From Unio delphinus (taxonomy: Eukaryota > Mollusca > Bivalvia > Unionida > Unionidae): a stretch of 64,000 bases of DNA. The notes under the pieces were generated by a model that was not told the DNA's origin, ran no database searches, and saw only the letters and a program-made list of their open reading frames with translations. Below, in pieces: positions 46,430-58,300 of the stretch. The translations under genes were made by a program, and so were the position numbers. Each line of letters opens with the position of its first letter. Position 1 is the stretch's first letter. Location: assembly GCA_029339505.1 (NCBI GenBank), contig JAQISU010000164.1, positions 744,001 to 808,000 on the forward strand. Reading direction: 5' to 3'.

Positions 46430-49400
46430 TGGACTGACATAAAGATGGAAAGATGCAAAGTGGACTAACACGACTAATTTCTGTCCCCCACATTTCTATG
46501 GAAAGCAAAGGACAATTAGTCAAACAAACTATTTGAAATTGGTCCTCTCCATTAAAAAATCCATGAACTTTTAATTAAATGGATTGTCAATGACAAAGTG
46601 ATAATGAATCATAAATAAGATAACATTATTGGATACTGTGAATGTGACCATTTTTCAAGGTTCAAAGTGCCAAAATATTTTTACAGATTTCTGACATCAA
46701 TAAACATACATGTTTGTACTTAAACCAAAGATAAACATGAATAATTATAAGCAAACTTATTTCATGAGATGGACATCATACAAAAAAACACAGATGTTCT
46801 CCATATACTGGTATAAAATTAGATAAAATTATGGCTCCATTTCCAACATCACTAAAAAGAATGCTTTTGTTTGAGAATTTCTACAATATTGTGAAGGAGT
46901 TTAGTTCAGACCTCCAAATTACCAGTGCTAACATTCCAAGATGGGGAACTGGTTAAAATGAATTAGTTATGACTTTATATCCATGTACATTAATGTGCTG
47001 GTAATTATCCCTACATACTAGACTGGTTTTTGTCAACTACTGCATAATGGAGATTCCAATGGACAGCTAACCAGTCTGATTTCCAGGTAGGTATCAATCA
47101 CTGGATAATCCAGTAACCAAGCAAGACCTTGCCAAACTAAATGTAAACAATAATTTAAAATTATATATAACGAACAGAGATTAGCTCTGTAACTTCAAAC
47201 ACGTGTCATCCAATTTTTACATCTTATTTATTAGTCAAAACAATATGGCAGTTTTCAACAAATGAGTAAGTAGTGCATTAGCTATTTTGATGAGGGGTCA
47301 GGGTTTGGGCCAACTTGTGACTAGGTGCAATTCAGCAGAATATAAATAGAGCAGTTCAAATAGTATACCACCACTATATAGTCAGAAAATGAGACTATTA
47401 ATGACAGATTGATATTGATTGAAATTTTATCTTTTCTTGAGACATTCACACAGTGAAACTCATTTGCATTTCTTATAAAACATGAACTAATGCATGCAGG
47501 TAATTCCCATATATGCAACCCTAAAACACAAATGCTTTTTGCCCCAATGCTTCCCACATTTTACACTATTCTTTCGCATTCTAATATTACATGTACATCA
47601 GCATTCATTTATTACTTGGAGTACAATGATTTCACTTGTACATAACTAGCTTGCATTAAATGCCATTTTATTCATATTGCACTTTGACGTACACAAAAAA
47701 ACTAAACTGTTTCTAAGAAGAAACAAAAAAAACAAAACAACCCAATAAGTTTCTGAAGATTCAGGACTACAAGTACATTAGAATTTAAAATATACGAATG
47801 TATTGAGTTTTCTGAACTCCGATGATCTCAAATTGTATTTCTAGTTCATGAATAAATCTAACAAACTCTTAAGTCTAAGTCCTAACATCCAGAAAATATA
47901 AACAACAAAGGCTATTTTCTAGAAAAGAGCAGGGATAAGGTATGTTTACATCAACAAGTCTAATGCAAGAAATTAATGTTTTTCATTAGATACCTTTCAT
48001 CAATTAAGTTTATGCAGATAATATGTGCAGTGCATGAAATAATTTGGATCCAGTGTGCAGACCACCAGCAAATGCAAATATGAAAGTTTATGTTTTCATT
48101 TTGGCCTAATGTTGACAGTGGGCTCATAAATTGATTTTATAAAGATGATTAAAGAACAAAGTTGTTGAATCTGATCACGAGTTGTTTCCCTTTGTATTTA
48201 TAGTATACCTAAGGAACCTATTGATTTGCATTTATGAAAATTTACATTCACATTTTGCATGCATACATCAGAATTTAACAACTTAAATCAAAGGTGGATT
48301 TTTGAAAACTATTTACCAGTGATAAAAGTGTTGTTTTCGTTTTTCAAGTCTGAAGACATAACGTTAAGTAGGAAAATGTGTAGTAAACATGGTTACTCCT
48401 GGAATAAAAAAATATCAATTAAGCAACAAAAAGTTGGGGAAAAAAGCAATAAATAATTACCAGTGTAATTTACAAGTCATACCCAGACTGATTCAAGTAC
48501 ATCCATGACACATTATGAGCTTAACTACAATATTACTTCATAATTGGTAAGACTGGAAGCAATGTGGGGTGGGGAGATAGGAACTCTGACAGATAAATAC
48601 CCATTTACCTGCATGTAACATGCACCTGACTGTAAAATATAGACCCAAATTTGGGCCAAGTTTAGTATGGCATACATTGAGTAGAGTTTGGCTAGTGCTT
48701 GGCTAACAATCCTCCTTAGCAAGCTCTGTGTGTGTTGCTTGGTTGCAAAGGTTAACCGTAGAGCAACACCAACAGATCTTCTTCAAGCTCATTAGAGCTT
48801 CCCAACTCTGACAAGTAAACTGGTGCATGGATTACCTAGATATGCAGATAATTTAGCTGCAATGTTATTTGCTTGACCAGTATTTAGATATATTGACATG
48901 ACAATTGGGACTTAATATACATTTTTCTGAAGGTAATGATGTTTATTTATTAATCTGTAATAAACAGGGTTTAAGAAATCAGACAAATTCACCATGCCAA
49001 CTCTATGCAAACATTTGTCCACCATGTTGCAAATTTCTATCTCAGGCTGTTCAGAAACTGTCTCATGTCCTAATAGTGAATAATACTATCATTACTGAAT
49101 ACAGGCATACTGTTTTCATAATGTACTAGCTGATGAGAATCTGCACTATTTGCTTGATATCATATGAAAACCAGTGTCGACACTGATCATCCAATGCAAT
49201 GTATGAAGGCAGATCTGGGTATTTAACTATTTATGGTGCATGTTATAAACAAGCATACACAACAAACTACTGATTTACCAGAATGATTATATAGACTAAA
49301 AAGGCTAACTTCATACTGTAACAACAATTATTTTAAACCCTCATAACCATGAAAAATCCATAATCTGACAACTGTAACAAAGGAGAAATAAAATAAAGTA

Positions 49401-50930
49401 AATATATATTGTATCTTTCCTCTATGTCACTACTTAACATTATCCCAATAAAATGCAAATATTTCTAAAATCTAACCATACTCCTTCATGATGCATCTCA
49501 ATTTACTTCTAAATTATTTTATATGCACTTGTTCTATTTCATGTACATGAAAAGTGACAAAATGATGCCATCTATTAATTCTTTTATTTTTCAGGAAATT
49601 TATATTTTAAAACAAATCAAATTAAATTTAGTGGCAAAAACAAGATTTTACTTTTCTTCCTGAATGCTCATTCAACAGCTTGGTTTGTATCTATTTGATG
49701 AAAGTAAACTATCACCATGATATATATTTGCAAACAATGCAACAGTAATAGAAACATTAAAGATTTACGTGTTATTTTAATCTAATAATAAAATATTTAC
49801 TTCAATATTGCACTTTTTTCTTATCAGACAGTTTGACCTATTAAATATAAAATGGTTAACATCCTCTGAATATATTTAATCAGTGTAATAAATTTCTGAA
49901 AGTGTTCACGACTTTCTACCACGTGGTTGAAATTAAATCTAACAAGTGTCATCAGGAAATGCATTGTTCTCATACATCCAAATGGCTCTTCAGAACCAAT
50001 ATCATGTCAACCTTCCAAACTGTGCTTTGGGGGGGGGGGGGAGGAGGAGGAGGGGGGCTTGACACTCAAAAAGTGCATTTTGAGGTCCCATGAGGAAGGT
50101 CGTTGTGCACAACCATCATGAAGAGATATTGTACAGTTGAGAACAAGTCATCTATTCATATTTGTAATTAGAAAATGACTGGAAATTCAAATCTGAATAA
50201 AACAAAATACATTTTCTCTGAAGCTCAAGCAAAATAGCTGGCAGGCGTAGCAAAAGTCAAACATCACCACACATTTATGTGCACACACTCAAATAATCAC
50301 ATCCATAAAGACAATGACATGAACATAAATATGCCAAGTTTCTGTCCATATTAAGTCCATAGGATAGCTAAAAAAAGCCTTAACATCTTAACTAGATATA
50401 GTCTCTATCATGCTTCCCAGTGGTTCTTGTTGAATTGTTCTTAACACAGAAAATTATCTTTCTGCATCTTCATTGTAGTAAAGGAGTGTTAAAAATGGAA
50501 TGGCCACACTAGATAGAATATTTAAACACATTAGTTACTTTGGGGAATGAGCAATGGATTCTTGCATTACCCGAATACTGGGTGGGTGTTTCTTTACTGA
50601 CAGATGCTGTATACTTCAAAATGATTAATGTCAATATGGTGTTTGCAGTATGAGCAAAGAAGAAAAAAATACTCCCTATTTGCTGCTTCATTTCTTCAAG
50701 AAAAATGCCATTTGCCAATGGCTCATCTTTCCCTGAAACACTGCGGTGTTCTGGACAAATTTAAATAGTCAGTCTCTTAATCAGTATATCTAAAGGCAAT
50801 GAAAAGCAACTTTTTAGAACAAATAATAAATGGGTCATACCACTTTGAATGATTTATCTTTGCAAATGCGTCTAATGCATACTCACAAAAATGATTCTTA
50901 ACATAACATCACCCCAGCCAATAAAATTTA
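46430..50930. other. long AT-rich intergenic stretch, no supportable gene
   Basis: No exon with family resemblance was found on either strand. A G-rich tract (50031-50057) makes poly-Gly open frames. The short frames at 47321-47557, 48905-49129 and 50509-50718 lack domains. Confidence 0.5.
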
Positions 50931-50941
50931 CAAGACAGCTA

Positions 50942-51180
50942 CCATGGTGGTCCTATTAGCCAAATGACTGGCATAATTTTCATTTTGCAGCTAATGGTGG
51001 CCCTATTAGCCATTGGCACAATTTTCATTTGGCAACTAATGGTGGTCCTATTAGCCAAATGATTGGCACAATTTTCATTTAGCAGCTAATGGTGGCCCTA
51101 TTAGCCATTGGCACAATTTTCATTTAGCAGCTAATGGTGGTCCTATTAGCCAATTGATTGGCACAATTTTCATTTCACAG
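50942..51180. repeat. 45/50-bp minisatellite, 5 units alternating in length
   Basis: Units of GCTAATGGTGGTCCTATTAG, CCAAATGATTGGCACAATTT, TCATTTAGCA (50 bp) alternate with units lacking AATGA (45 bp). This gives a 95-bp dimer. It is built from a piece of family A (GGTGGCC..TATT..GGCAC.ATTTTCATTT). Confidence 0.9.
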
Positions 51181-51184
51181 CAAC

Positions 51185-51550
51185 TAGATAATTAAGTAGT
51201 CATTTAATGAAAACCCCAAGTTAACATGACTTTCTGTTGAAAAGTAATAGTGATAACAAGATTTTCAAGACTAGATATCATAGTCAAAAACCCAATGTTG
51301 ATGTGAACATCCATTTAGAAGGAGCAGCCATAGCAAGAGAGATCGTCACTGTGGTGCCAGATTGATTTCTGAGTATTAATATTTTCATTTCAGACCAGCC
51401 AGATCACGAGATGAATGCTTGTGTATAGTTTCATGGCACTCGTATGGGTAGTTTAAGACAGTAGTTATTACCAAGGTTTTCTAATAGATGGACAGACAAT
51501 GGACAAAAGCCCAACCCATAAGCTCTTCTAATTCATGGCCAGCTGACCCC
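51185..51550 (+). repeat. family A remnant
   Basis: Contains AAAACCCCAAGTTAACATGA, AACAAGATTTTCAAGA and ATTTTCATTTCAGACCAGCC, the usual family-A order, about two units. Confidence 0.65.
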
Positions 51551-52209
51551 ACCAAAAAATCCCAATCTTCGAGTCACTTCATTATGACCCGTTTCCTTAA
51601 ATGTTTATCAGACTATATGTACATTTTGCAACAAATCTGTGACCAAAAAGTTTACAGTACATAAAACAAAAAAGTTTAACAAATAGGGGAACACTATGCA
51701 AATAGCAATTTTTTAAATGTCTTCACCCCTTCAAGACCCATCATTATTTTAAAATTAATAAGCTAAATGAGACAAATTTACAATACAGTGTTTATGTACA
51801 TTTATGGTATACATACAGAGAGGTACATTTTATATTACACACAGCTTTGTGAAAAACTTGTATAATCAAAGGACATAATAACTTGAACCATTTTAATTAC
51901 TTAACTTTTTGTTCAGGTAAGGTTCAAGACATCAAAATTTTGGGGCTATTTTGGTCATGCAACAAGTGTAACATACAAGTATGAATCTTGGTTATAATGC
52001 ATACATTGACCAGTGTTTGAAAGTAATTAAATTAAACACATTGTAGGTGAATTAATCAATCCCTTAAGTATCATCCAGTGGCAACAAACAACAATGATGC
52101 GGTTTGTTATACAAAAATGGGTGACAATTTTATAAGTATCAGTGTGTACAGTCAAAGACAGCAGTCATTATTACACACATACATATATCAAAGACAAGTG
52201 ATTAGATTT
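51551..52209 (-). other. region downstream of the AP3D1 stop, presumably 3' UTR in part
   Basis: No gene seen. Transcript end not determined. Confidence 0.4.
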
Positions 52210-52308
52210 TTATGTTGCTTCAGTTAATGTGATTTTGATCTCATCTAATACATTGGAAAGAAGGCTGGAATCTGTGCTTTTTCCATCAATACTAAGAACC
52301 TGGTCAAC
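52210..52308 (-). CDS. AP3D1: AP3D1 last coding exon
   Basis: The acceptor is TTTTTTCTTCAG. It reads VDQVLSIDGKSTDSSLLSNV then LDEIKITLTEAT and a stop (52210-52212). The SIDGKSTDSSLLSNVLDE block matches SVDGKCSDSTLLSNLLEE at the human C-terminus. The 3' UTR runs below 52210; its end was not determined. Confidence 0.93.
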   Translation of the reverse strand, partial: VDQVLSIDGKSTDSSLLSNVLDEIKITLTEAT

Positions 52309-55300
52309 CTGAAGAAAAAATTAGATACAAAACAATTATTTATATTTAAGTATGAAAGATGTTTCAATGAGTATTCAACAGCATAGTCAAAATATTCCTA
52401 AAATCTGAATTTTTCTTACATCCACTAATCCTTTATACATGAATAAGGAACAAGAAAGATTGGTAAGCACATTGTCCAACTTGTATCTTTAGTTTTTGTG
52501 TTCATTACTCAATGCCAATTGGAAGCTGCAAGTACACTCGAGCATTGTATTTAGATGAGTTTAGCTTTTTAAAGCTGCTGTGGAAAAAATACAGTAGTCC
52601 CCCTCTTATAAGACCACCCCTATTGCAGCAGGAAAGCGGCCTTATAATGAAGGTGGACTATCAAGAGGGGGATGACAAAAATTGCAAATAGTAATTACAT
52701 ATGAAGTCATAATTGCATTTAATTCAAAAGCATTTAATATTTTCTTCTAAAAATCACATGCATGTTGTGAAATCAATGTGAAACAAACCATTTCATCATT
52801 TTCAAATTTATTTATGAATAACCATTGATATACATGCAGTATTAAAATTGTCTTTATAATAATGTTACAGATTAGATCATCTGTCTCCAGTAGACACTTC
52901 AATACAAACAGATGTTCCTAAGAATTCTTATTCTTGAAAAAGTTATCTAGTGTCATTTGTTCCATGCTTTCTACAACTTTTATCTTTTTTAAGAATGTCT
53001 TGAGTTTTCCTAATTCTGTCCAGAAGTTCAACATTGTTTGTTGCAAGGCCATAATCCATCAATTCTGTGGACTGTAACCATGCAGTATGCAGTGTAATGT
53101 ACTGTTTGGCTGGGTATGGATTGTCACACATGTCACTGTCACAGTCAATTTCCTAATTCTGACATATTTGAGTTGAATTTCTAGCACCTTTTGTCATTAA
53201 TGACTGCTAGTCATCACTAATTGTGTTCTCTGTAGCTAATGCATCATCATACTGAACATAATCCTTAACCCTTTGAACCCGACAGGCCGGTTTACCGGCC
53301 AGTTGTAACGGTGTATATACCCGAAAGGCCAGTATACTGGCATAGCTATCTACCATCATAACCCGAAAGGCCGGTATACTGGTCTAGCTATCTACCGTCA
53401 TAACCCGAAAGGCCGGTATACCAGCCTGTGTTATGTTATTCGCTACATGGTCAGTGAAATATAGAAAAAATATGAAAAATGTGAAATATGAAGAAATTTC
53501 GAGACAGTTTGTTACATAGTCATAGTAATAAAAAGCATTTTATAAGCATGTTTGAAAAGAGACAATTTGATATTTGTTGTTATATCATAGTGGATTATCA
53601 TTCTAAGGCATAATATTACTTTTATTTTGCAAAATTTTACTTTTTATAAAATTGTCAAAATTTGCCGGGGAGGCTCAGATTATTGTGCCGAAATATGGGG
53701 GAGATTAGGGTTCAAAGGATTGTTCTAGGTGGTATAATGGGAAGATAGTCCTCTTCATCCCAGTTTTCCTCCACTGCCTCTGGTACACCCGATACCTCTT
53801 GGAAAAATCCACATTTCCGAAAGCACTTTTCAATCGTCTTAGCTTTCAGAACATCCCATGCTGATGCAGTCATTGGATTGCATCCAGCAGAGTCACCTGA
53901 TGTGCTATCTCCAATGCAGATGTTGTATTATCCGTCAGGAACAAAACATGTCTCAACAGCTTTTTCCTGTAGTTCACATTGACCGTCTAGATTATCCCTG
54001 CCTCCAGGGTCTTCTGTTTTGAAGTTGTATTTGGAGGAAAGTATGAAACTTTGACATTTGACAAATCCAGTTTTGGGTGTGAAACACAGTTGTCGAGGAA
54101 AAGCAGGATCTTCCTGTTCTGCACTTTCATCTGCTGATTAAGTTTTTTGATCCAGGACTCAAATATCTTTCCTGTCATCCATGCTTTCCTGTTTGCCTCA
54201 TGTGAAACTCTCAAATGTGTCTGTCTATATCCCTTAAAGCACCTTGAATTTTGCGATTTTCCTATCACCAGTGGCTTCAGTTTCTAACCAGAACAACTGG
54301 TGCAGAGCAAAACTGTAAATCTCTCCTTTGCTTTTTTCCCACTTTTACATGAATCCTATTTTTGTACCAGCGACCTTGTTGGCAACAGTCTAAAAAAACA
54401 AACCAGTCTTGTCACAATTAAAAATATCCTTGCTGTCATATCCCCTACATATATTGTTAAGTCTTTTGCTCCAATCTTCAACAACTTCATCATTAACATC
54501 TGCTTATTCTTCACTAAGGACAGAATACTTAATATTGTGTCGGACTTGAAATCTGTGCAACTATCCATTACTTGTGGTTAAGATGCTATATCCAATATCA
54601 TCAGGAAAAAATGTTGCTTTTTCTTGGATAATTCGACCAGTTTGTGGAATTTTCTTAGCATGCACAGTGCAAAACCATTCAAAACCTTGTCATTCAAATC
54701 AGGATACAAACATCTCCTGGCTCTAACAATCTTCCTTTCTCCATCCATTCCACCTTCTCCTTTCGGCAGAACTGTTTCTCTATCTTTCACGATGTTGTTT
54801 ATCCGAGTCTTTCTGACATCAAATGTTTCTGCCAGGATCCTCAAACTCTCCCCCTTATCGGTCAGTTGAATTACTTTCACTTTCTCTTCTAAATTGAGAA
54901 TGTTTCTTTTCCTCAATGACATATTGATCTCCTTGCAGTTACACTGTACTTATTCCAATGTTGCCAACTACAAGACTGATAAAACAATTTTTCTGCATTT
55001 AAACAAATTGGCATGTGTTTTTTTGTGATTTGTTAGTCACAGTCTGATATCCTATTGTTTTTATAATTTTTTTCCACTTATTGTTTTCATACATTTATTT
55101 ACACTAAGTGAGAGAAACCAAAACGGCTTTGATATGTATCATTAACATCATGCAGATTTGACCTTGCAGCCGTAAGGATTTGTGATCTTGACAATTATTT
55201 TCAGGAGCAATAGCCACAATTCAAGAACGTTTGAATCAAAAATTATTGTTTTGTGAATATTCACGGACAAATTAAAAACTTGTAAAGATTTTTAATTTTA

Positions 55301-58300
55301 GCATGAATTTCATACTCGCATAGCCGCAACTGATGAGATACATACATCAAGAACAAGAAATAAATAATACACACCTGCTTAACTAGAAGACATATGTGAT
55401 GTCCTTGAATGGACCGACTATATAAGGAGGCACTATTATCAACTCTCTCTACAACTGAAATGAAGAGAAATAGCACAATATACAATCTGTCTTTCTAAAA
55501 AATAAAATGATCAATGGCTAGATTAAAAATAAAATTGATATTGCTTATGTACTTGACAATAATATCAAAAGATATACAACACCAATCAAGAACACAAACA
55601 TAACACAAGTTAATATTGTAAATAACAAAATAATTTAGTATAGGAAGTGTGTGATTTGGATTTATAATGTAACAACTTTTTAATCAAATCGCTATGATGT
55701 CTGTAGCATGGGCGTTTACAGTGATGTCTAAGGCATCATGCTGCAGACGTAGCATCATGTCCCACCAAGTCACATACTGTCCTGACACCAGGCCAACCAG
55801 TCCAAACACTATCTTCTTAATGCTGAGTGCCAAGCAAGACAGCTGCTATTACTATTGTTATAAATCTTTTTATTATATGCTAATATTATTTAACTAACTA
55901 TATTTTAATAATGAAAGACATTACAAGAAACAATGAAATTGTATACATGCTTTATTCCAAATAATTTTAATAACCATAGATTCATCAATACACAATAACA
56001 GTATTCATGCACTCATAGCTCCACCCAGTTACCTTTTAACTTAGTCACATGCTCTACATCGGTTTAAAAACTAATTGTTTTTGTCTACTTAAAATTAAAA
56101 TTAAGGGTCATTGTGAATGAATGCACATGGAATTTGTTTTTATGCTGATCTAACTCAATTCTGCTTTCTGATTATGAAGGACTTGATTATTGGTACAATT
56201 CAGTGCAGTAAGTAGAATGGATTTCAACTGGAAATGTAGGCATTGCTAAATTCCAGTACAGCTTCTGTGTGTATTTGGTTTTGCCGAACATATCAGTCAA
56301 AGTTTAAGAACTAAGTACATTTTGAGGAAATTCAAGCTGCATAAATGTAACTAAATTTATTGCAATTTTTATTACCAGCTAAAGAAGACATGCTTATGCC
56401 CTGTCACTTGCATCCCACTGTTGGAGGGACATTAGTTATAACCTGTATCAGACAGTACAGCTTCTATCGCTATCATAACACAATCTAAATAGTTACATGC
56501 ATAAAACTGAAAAATAGCTGTTGTGTGACACTCTATTTAACAAAGTGGAAAAAATATTTTTTTCATCGTTTTGAATTATTGACCCAAGAGGTTTTTAGTT
56601 CAAGTATTTTGACTAACTTTTAAAATGGTAAGTTTTCTGATAGATATGCGATAATTCTTGGCCTCAATGTGCTCTTATATGATATATTTTTAGATCCTAC
56701 AGTGTTTTTTTGAATTGTCAATGTCTTAACCAATCTATTTGCAAAAAGATATGAATATTCTCCTATTTAACTGTTACAATGACAAGAACAGTATTTTCAA
56801 TTACTGTGTCTGTCACATCTGTTGTTGACATTGCAAATATCATTCATTTGGTTGTGGTATGGTAGTTGGAGTCGACAACCAATGACCACATTATGTACCA
56901 AACCACAACATACAGAGAACCATGTTAAGTAATGAAACAGTGATATATTGTGAATAGTTTTATATACTGCATCAAGGTATAGCAGGAATGATGTAAATTT
57001 GTTTAAAAACAATGTTTTGAAAAGGAAATTATGATATAACACTAAGCTGTTAAGTTTAATTTGTTTTCTTTCTAGCCTTCCATAATGATACCACCTCATA
57101 TCCTGAATTGCATAATAAACAATTTTGTTATAATCAATGGAAGCTGTGATGTACTTTTAAAACTTTACAGGTGTAGATTTGTAATTTCCAATTTATGATG
57201 CTAGCACGTTGCAATTTAATACTGTTTCAGTCAGTTCCTGAAAAATAATCTACTTTAAAACACTGTCCAGAACTGCATTATGTGTTAAAATCAGGGTGAG
57301 CTATGCTTTTACAAATTCACAGATCTGTAGATTGGTAATTTCCAATTTAGGATGCTAGCACAATGTGACTGAATGTAGTTTCTGTTAGTCCCTAATAAAT
57401 AATCTACTTTACAATGTAAAAAAAAAGAATAAAATGTTCAACTTTAAATGTCACAGTGATGTGTTTGAGAAATGCGAACATAAGAAATATGATAAAGTGA
57501 CAAAATGTTTGGAACTACTCATTTATAACTTGCACATAATATGCACATGAAAGTTGTAATATTCCAAAATATTGTGATATTATATAGTATTATTTTAAAA
57601 TGAAACTGTAGAAGAACTCACAAATTTCAACTTCTATAATTACCTTGGGGATAATGCTATATTATGTACATGCAATGGGGACAGAAACTAGACTGCTTAA
57701 AAAAGAAATTATAAACTGTATTTTAAATAACAATTAAAAATAAGATCAAGCTATCATGATTTATTTGATAGGTTTTAATTATTAGCAAAATAATCTGAAT
57801 TTTTTGGCATATGATAAACAGAATATTACCTTTAAAACGATTATAAAAACATATTCTAAGAAGATTTGTCGAAAATTCTGGCTGAAGAGGTGTACACTTA
57901 ACAGTTCCTTTTTCTGATAGTTCCCCACTGCTCAGCAGAGAGGCAAAGTCAGGACTGAAAATACAAGTTGGTATAAATTAAGAACAATCTTAAATGGGTA
58001 CATTTTAAACCTTTAATAGAGCAATGCAAAAATGTCCATATTAATTTCACTGGACATTAATTACAGCTTTGCAAAGACAAGCATAAAATGTAGTTTATGG
58101 GTGGGTAAATTTAATTATGTAATACTTACCTGCCATTACTGAACTGCTAACCTTTCCTGGAAACCAAGTCCCCCAACCCAACTATTCCCTCCTCTAGTTA
58201 GTAATAGGAGGGCCAGAAAAATACAGACCATGATCCAACTAAATGGCAGAACCTTTATAGAACTTGAGAGTATTAGATCAGTTGCTCCACAGCACTGGTT

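Larger units (their letters stand above)
52592..54922 (-). mobile_element. Tigger-like transposon in the last AP3D1 intron, interrupted by a piggyBac-like MITE
   Basis: The left end, TA then CAGTAGTCCCCCTCTTATAA, is the transposon end on the C-terminal side of the transposase. The matching inverted end (GAGGGGGACTACTG) is not found beyond 54922, so that side is truncated or decayed. The minus-strand transposase covers 52918-54922. A second element is nested at 53265-53722. Orientation is the same as AP3D1. Confidence 0.8.
52918..54922 (-). pseudogene. Tigger-like transposase, broken
   Basis: N-terminus MSLRKRNILNLEEKVKVIQL then a psq/CENP-B helix-turn-helix (RILAETFDVRKTRINNI). After frameshifts come the CENP-B second helix region (NGWLHRFQ), NCDKTGFFFR (first catalytic Asp), KAWMTGKIFESWIKKLN, LLFLDNCVSHP (second Asp) and PPNTTS. 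The third Asp, expected in QPLDQGI, is replaced by TLEAGI. The C-terminal part has KAKTIEKCFRKCGFF, then the nested MITE, then YDDALATENTISDD, and the end MTLDNFFKNKNS with stop at 52918-52920. Several stops and frameshifts; inactive. Confidence 0.88.

Noticed and set aside
46256..46471. 71-codon minus-strand frame
   Set aside because: Lies within a degenerate 57-bp tandem repeat; its repeated peptide pattern is explained by the DNA repeat.
49902..50121. Two frames with poly-Gly/Glu
   Set aside because: Produced by a G-rich simple-sequence tract; no other coding evidence.
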